From CAZOZZ01 sp965247425 (GTDB taxonomy: Bacteria; Acidobacteriota; Terriglobia; 20CM-2-55-15), in NCBI GenBank assembly GCA_965247425.1, contig OZ252023.1, positions 1,860,001 through 1,924,000 on the forward strand: a stretch of DNA of 64,000 nt, in the 5' to 3' direction. A program made the position numbers and the translations under genes. Positions 63,787 to 64,000 of the stretch are shown here, in pieces (position 1 is the stretch's first letter; every line of letters begins with the position of its first letter). Below the pieces are notes generated by a model that did not search any database, had not been told where the DNA came from, and saw only the letters and a list, made by a program, of their open reading frames with translations.

Positions 63787-64000
63787 CAGGGATTCCAAAT
63801 CCATGCCTTCCAGACGTGCTGGTGCACGCCAACGCCCACGTGCGCCTTGATGTCAAAAGTTCGTACCGATCGGGCCTGGACCTGCTCGGTGAACTCTCCA
63901 AAACGGACGATCGGCCGCCATACATTCATTGTCGCCGCCTGGCCACACTCGCTGGTCGAGTCTCACTCGTGAGAACTTCAACCCCCAACCCCGTACTTTC

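Larger units (their letters stand above)
61604..64000 (+). mobile_element. IS91-family element B with tyrosine recombinase and HUH transposase (runs off the window)
   Basis: Left end AATAGGGTTTGAACGAAGCC...GCGGCGGACGCTACGCGTG aligns with the left end of element A. The 3' region after the transposase (63785-64000) is the same as the remnant at 41633-41843 (opposite strand), so the missing right end should resemble 41515-41633. It lies about 37 bases upstream of tRNA-Asp. Confidence 0.87.

Noticed and set aside
1..64000. CRISPR array, rRNA operon, prophage or plasmid origin
   Set aside because: No regularly spaced repeats, rRNA motifs, phage structural genes or replication genes were seen. The long direct duplications are IS copies.

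Overview
The window looks like a chromosomal segment of an Acidobacteriota-type bacterium. The evidence is three long ABC permeases of the ADOP (MacB/FtsX) type, one paired with a PadR regulator; a carboxypeptidase-regulatory-domain TonB receptor; a secreted M14 peptidase; amidohydrolases; and two apparent selenoproteins. This placement is inference from gene content, and no rRNA is present. The left third is normal chromosomal sequence. From about 22.9 kb to the right edge the DNA is dense with insertion sequences, broken genes and integron-like debris.

Layout. 0-8.5 kb: a TonB-dependent receptor with a strong terminator; a minus-strand pair made of a radical-SAM/arsenite-methyltransferase fusion and a TVP38-type membrane protein; a secreted deiodinase-like protein with six EF-hand loops whose frame crosses a UGA; and a 56-residue membrane protein. 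8.5-18.5 kb: DUF427 protein, PadR plus ADOP permease (frameshifted), a small secreted protein, M14 carboxypeptidase, acyl-CoA ligase, and a decayed di-heme peroxidase. 18.5-28.7 kb: two tandem ADOP permeases. The upstream one is split by an IS21-family and an IS91-family element, and excising both in silico restores one continuous 807-codon frame. 28.7-35.4 kb: BlaI/BlaR1 with two dyad operators, where BlaR1 carries 14 HEAT repeats; an AhpD-like protein with a CxxU motif; and fliW, whose last codons are separated from it by an IS. 33-37.6 kb: two near-identical 1,908-bp ISs. 37.6-43.7 kb: kinase fragments, dodecin, a broken acetyltransferase, a non-autonomous IS91 derivative, a Fur-box-preceded HhH/ferric-reductase-like operon, and an ArsR-SRPBCC operon.

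44-50 kb resembles a cluster of integron cassettes without an integrase. It holds short single-gene units separated by attC-like sites, one of which is split by a second copy of the IS21-family element. 50-54.8 kb: PAP2 phosphatase, two amidohydrolases separated by a 268-bp MITE, and the 3' part of a hybrid histidine kinase. 54.8-58.3 kb: two tandem IS1380-family copies between the kinase and a truncated VOC gene. 59-64 kb: a decayed tyrosine integrase, a serine hydrolase, tRNA-Asp(GTC) and a second IS91-family element running off the window.

How the genes work together. The clear functional units are arsenic handling (ArsM fusion plus TVP38), BlaI/BlaR1 signalling, PadR-controlled ADOP permease, ArsR-controlled SRPBCC protein, and thiol/selenol redox enzymes. 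The two selenoprotein candidates each have a short hairpin just 3' of the UGA that matches the bacterial SECIS layout. No selA/selB/selC/selD lies in the window, so decoding would depend on genes elsewhere. Several genes have single-base indels or isolated nonsense codons. Some may be assembly errors in homopolymers and some real decay; sequence alone cannot separate these.
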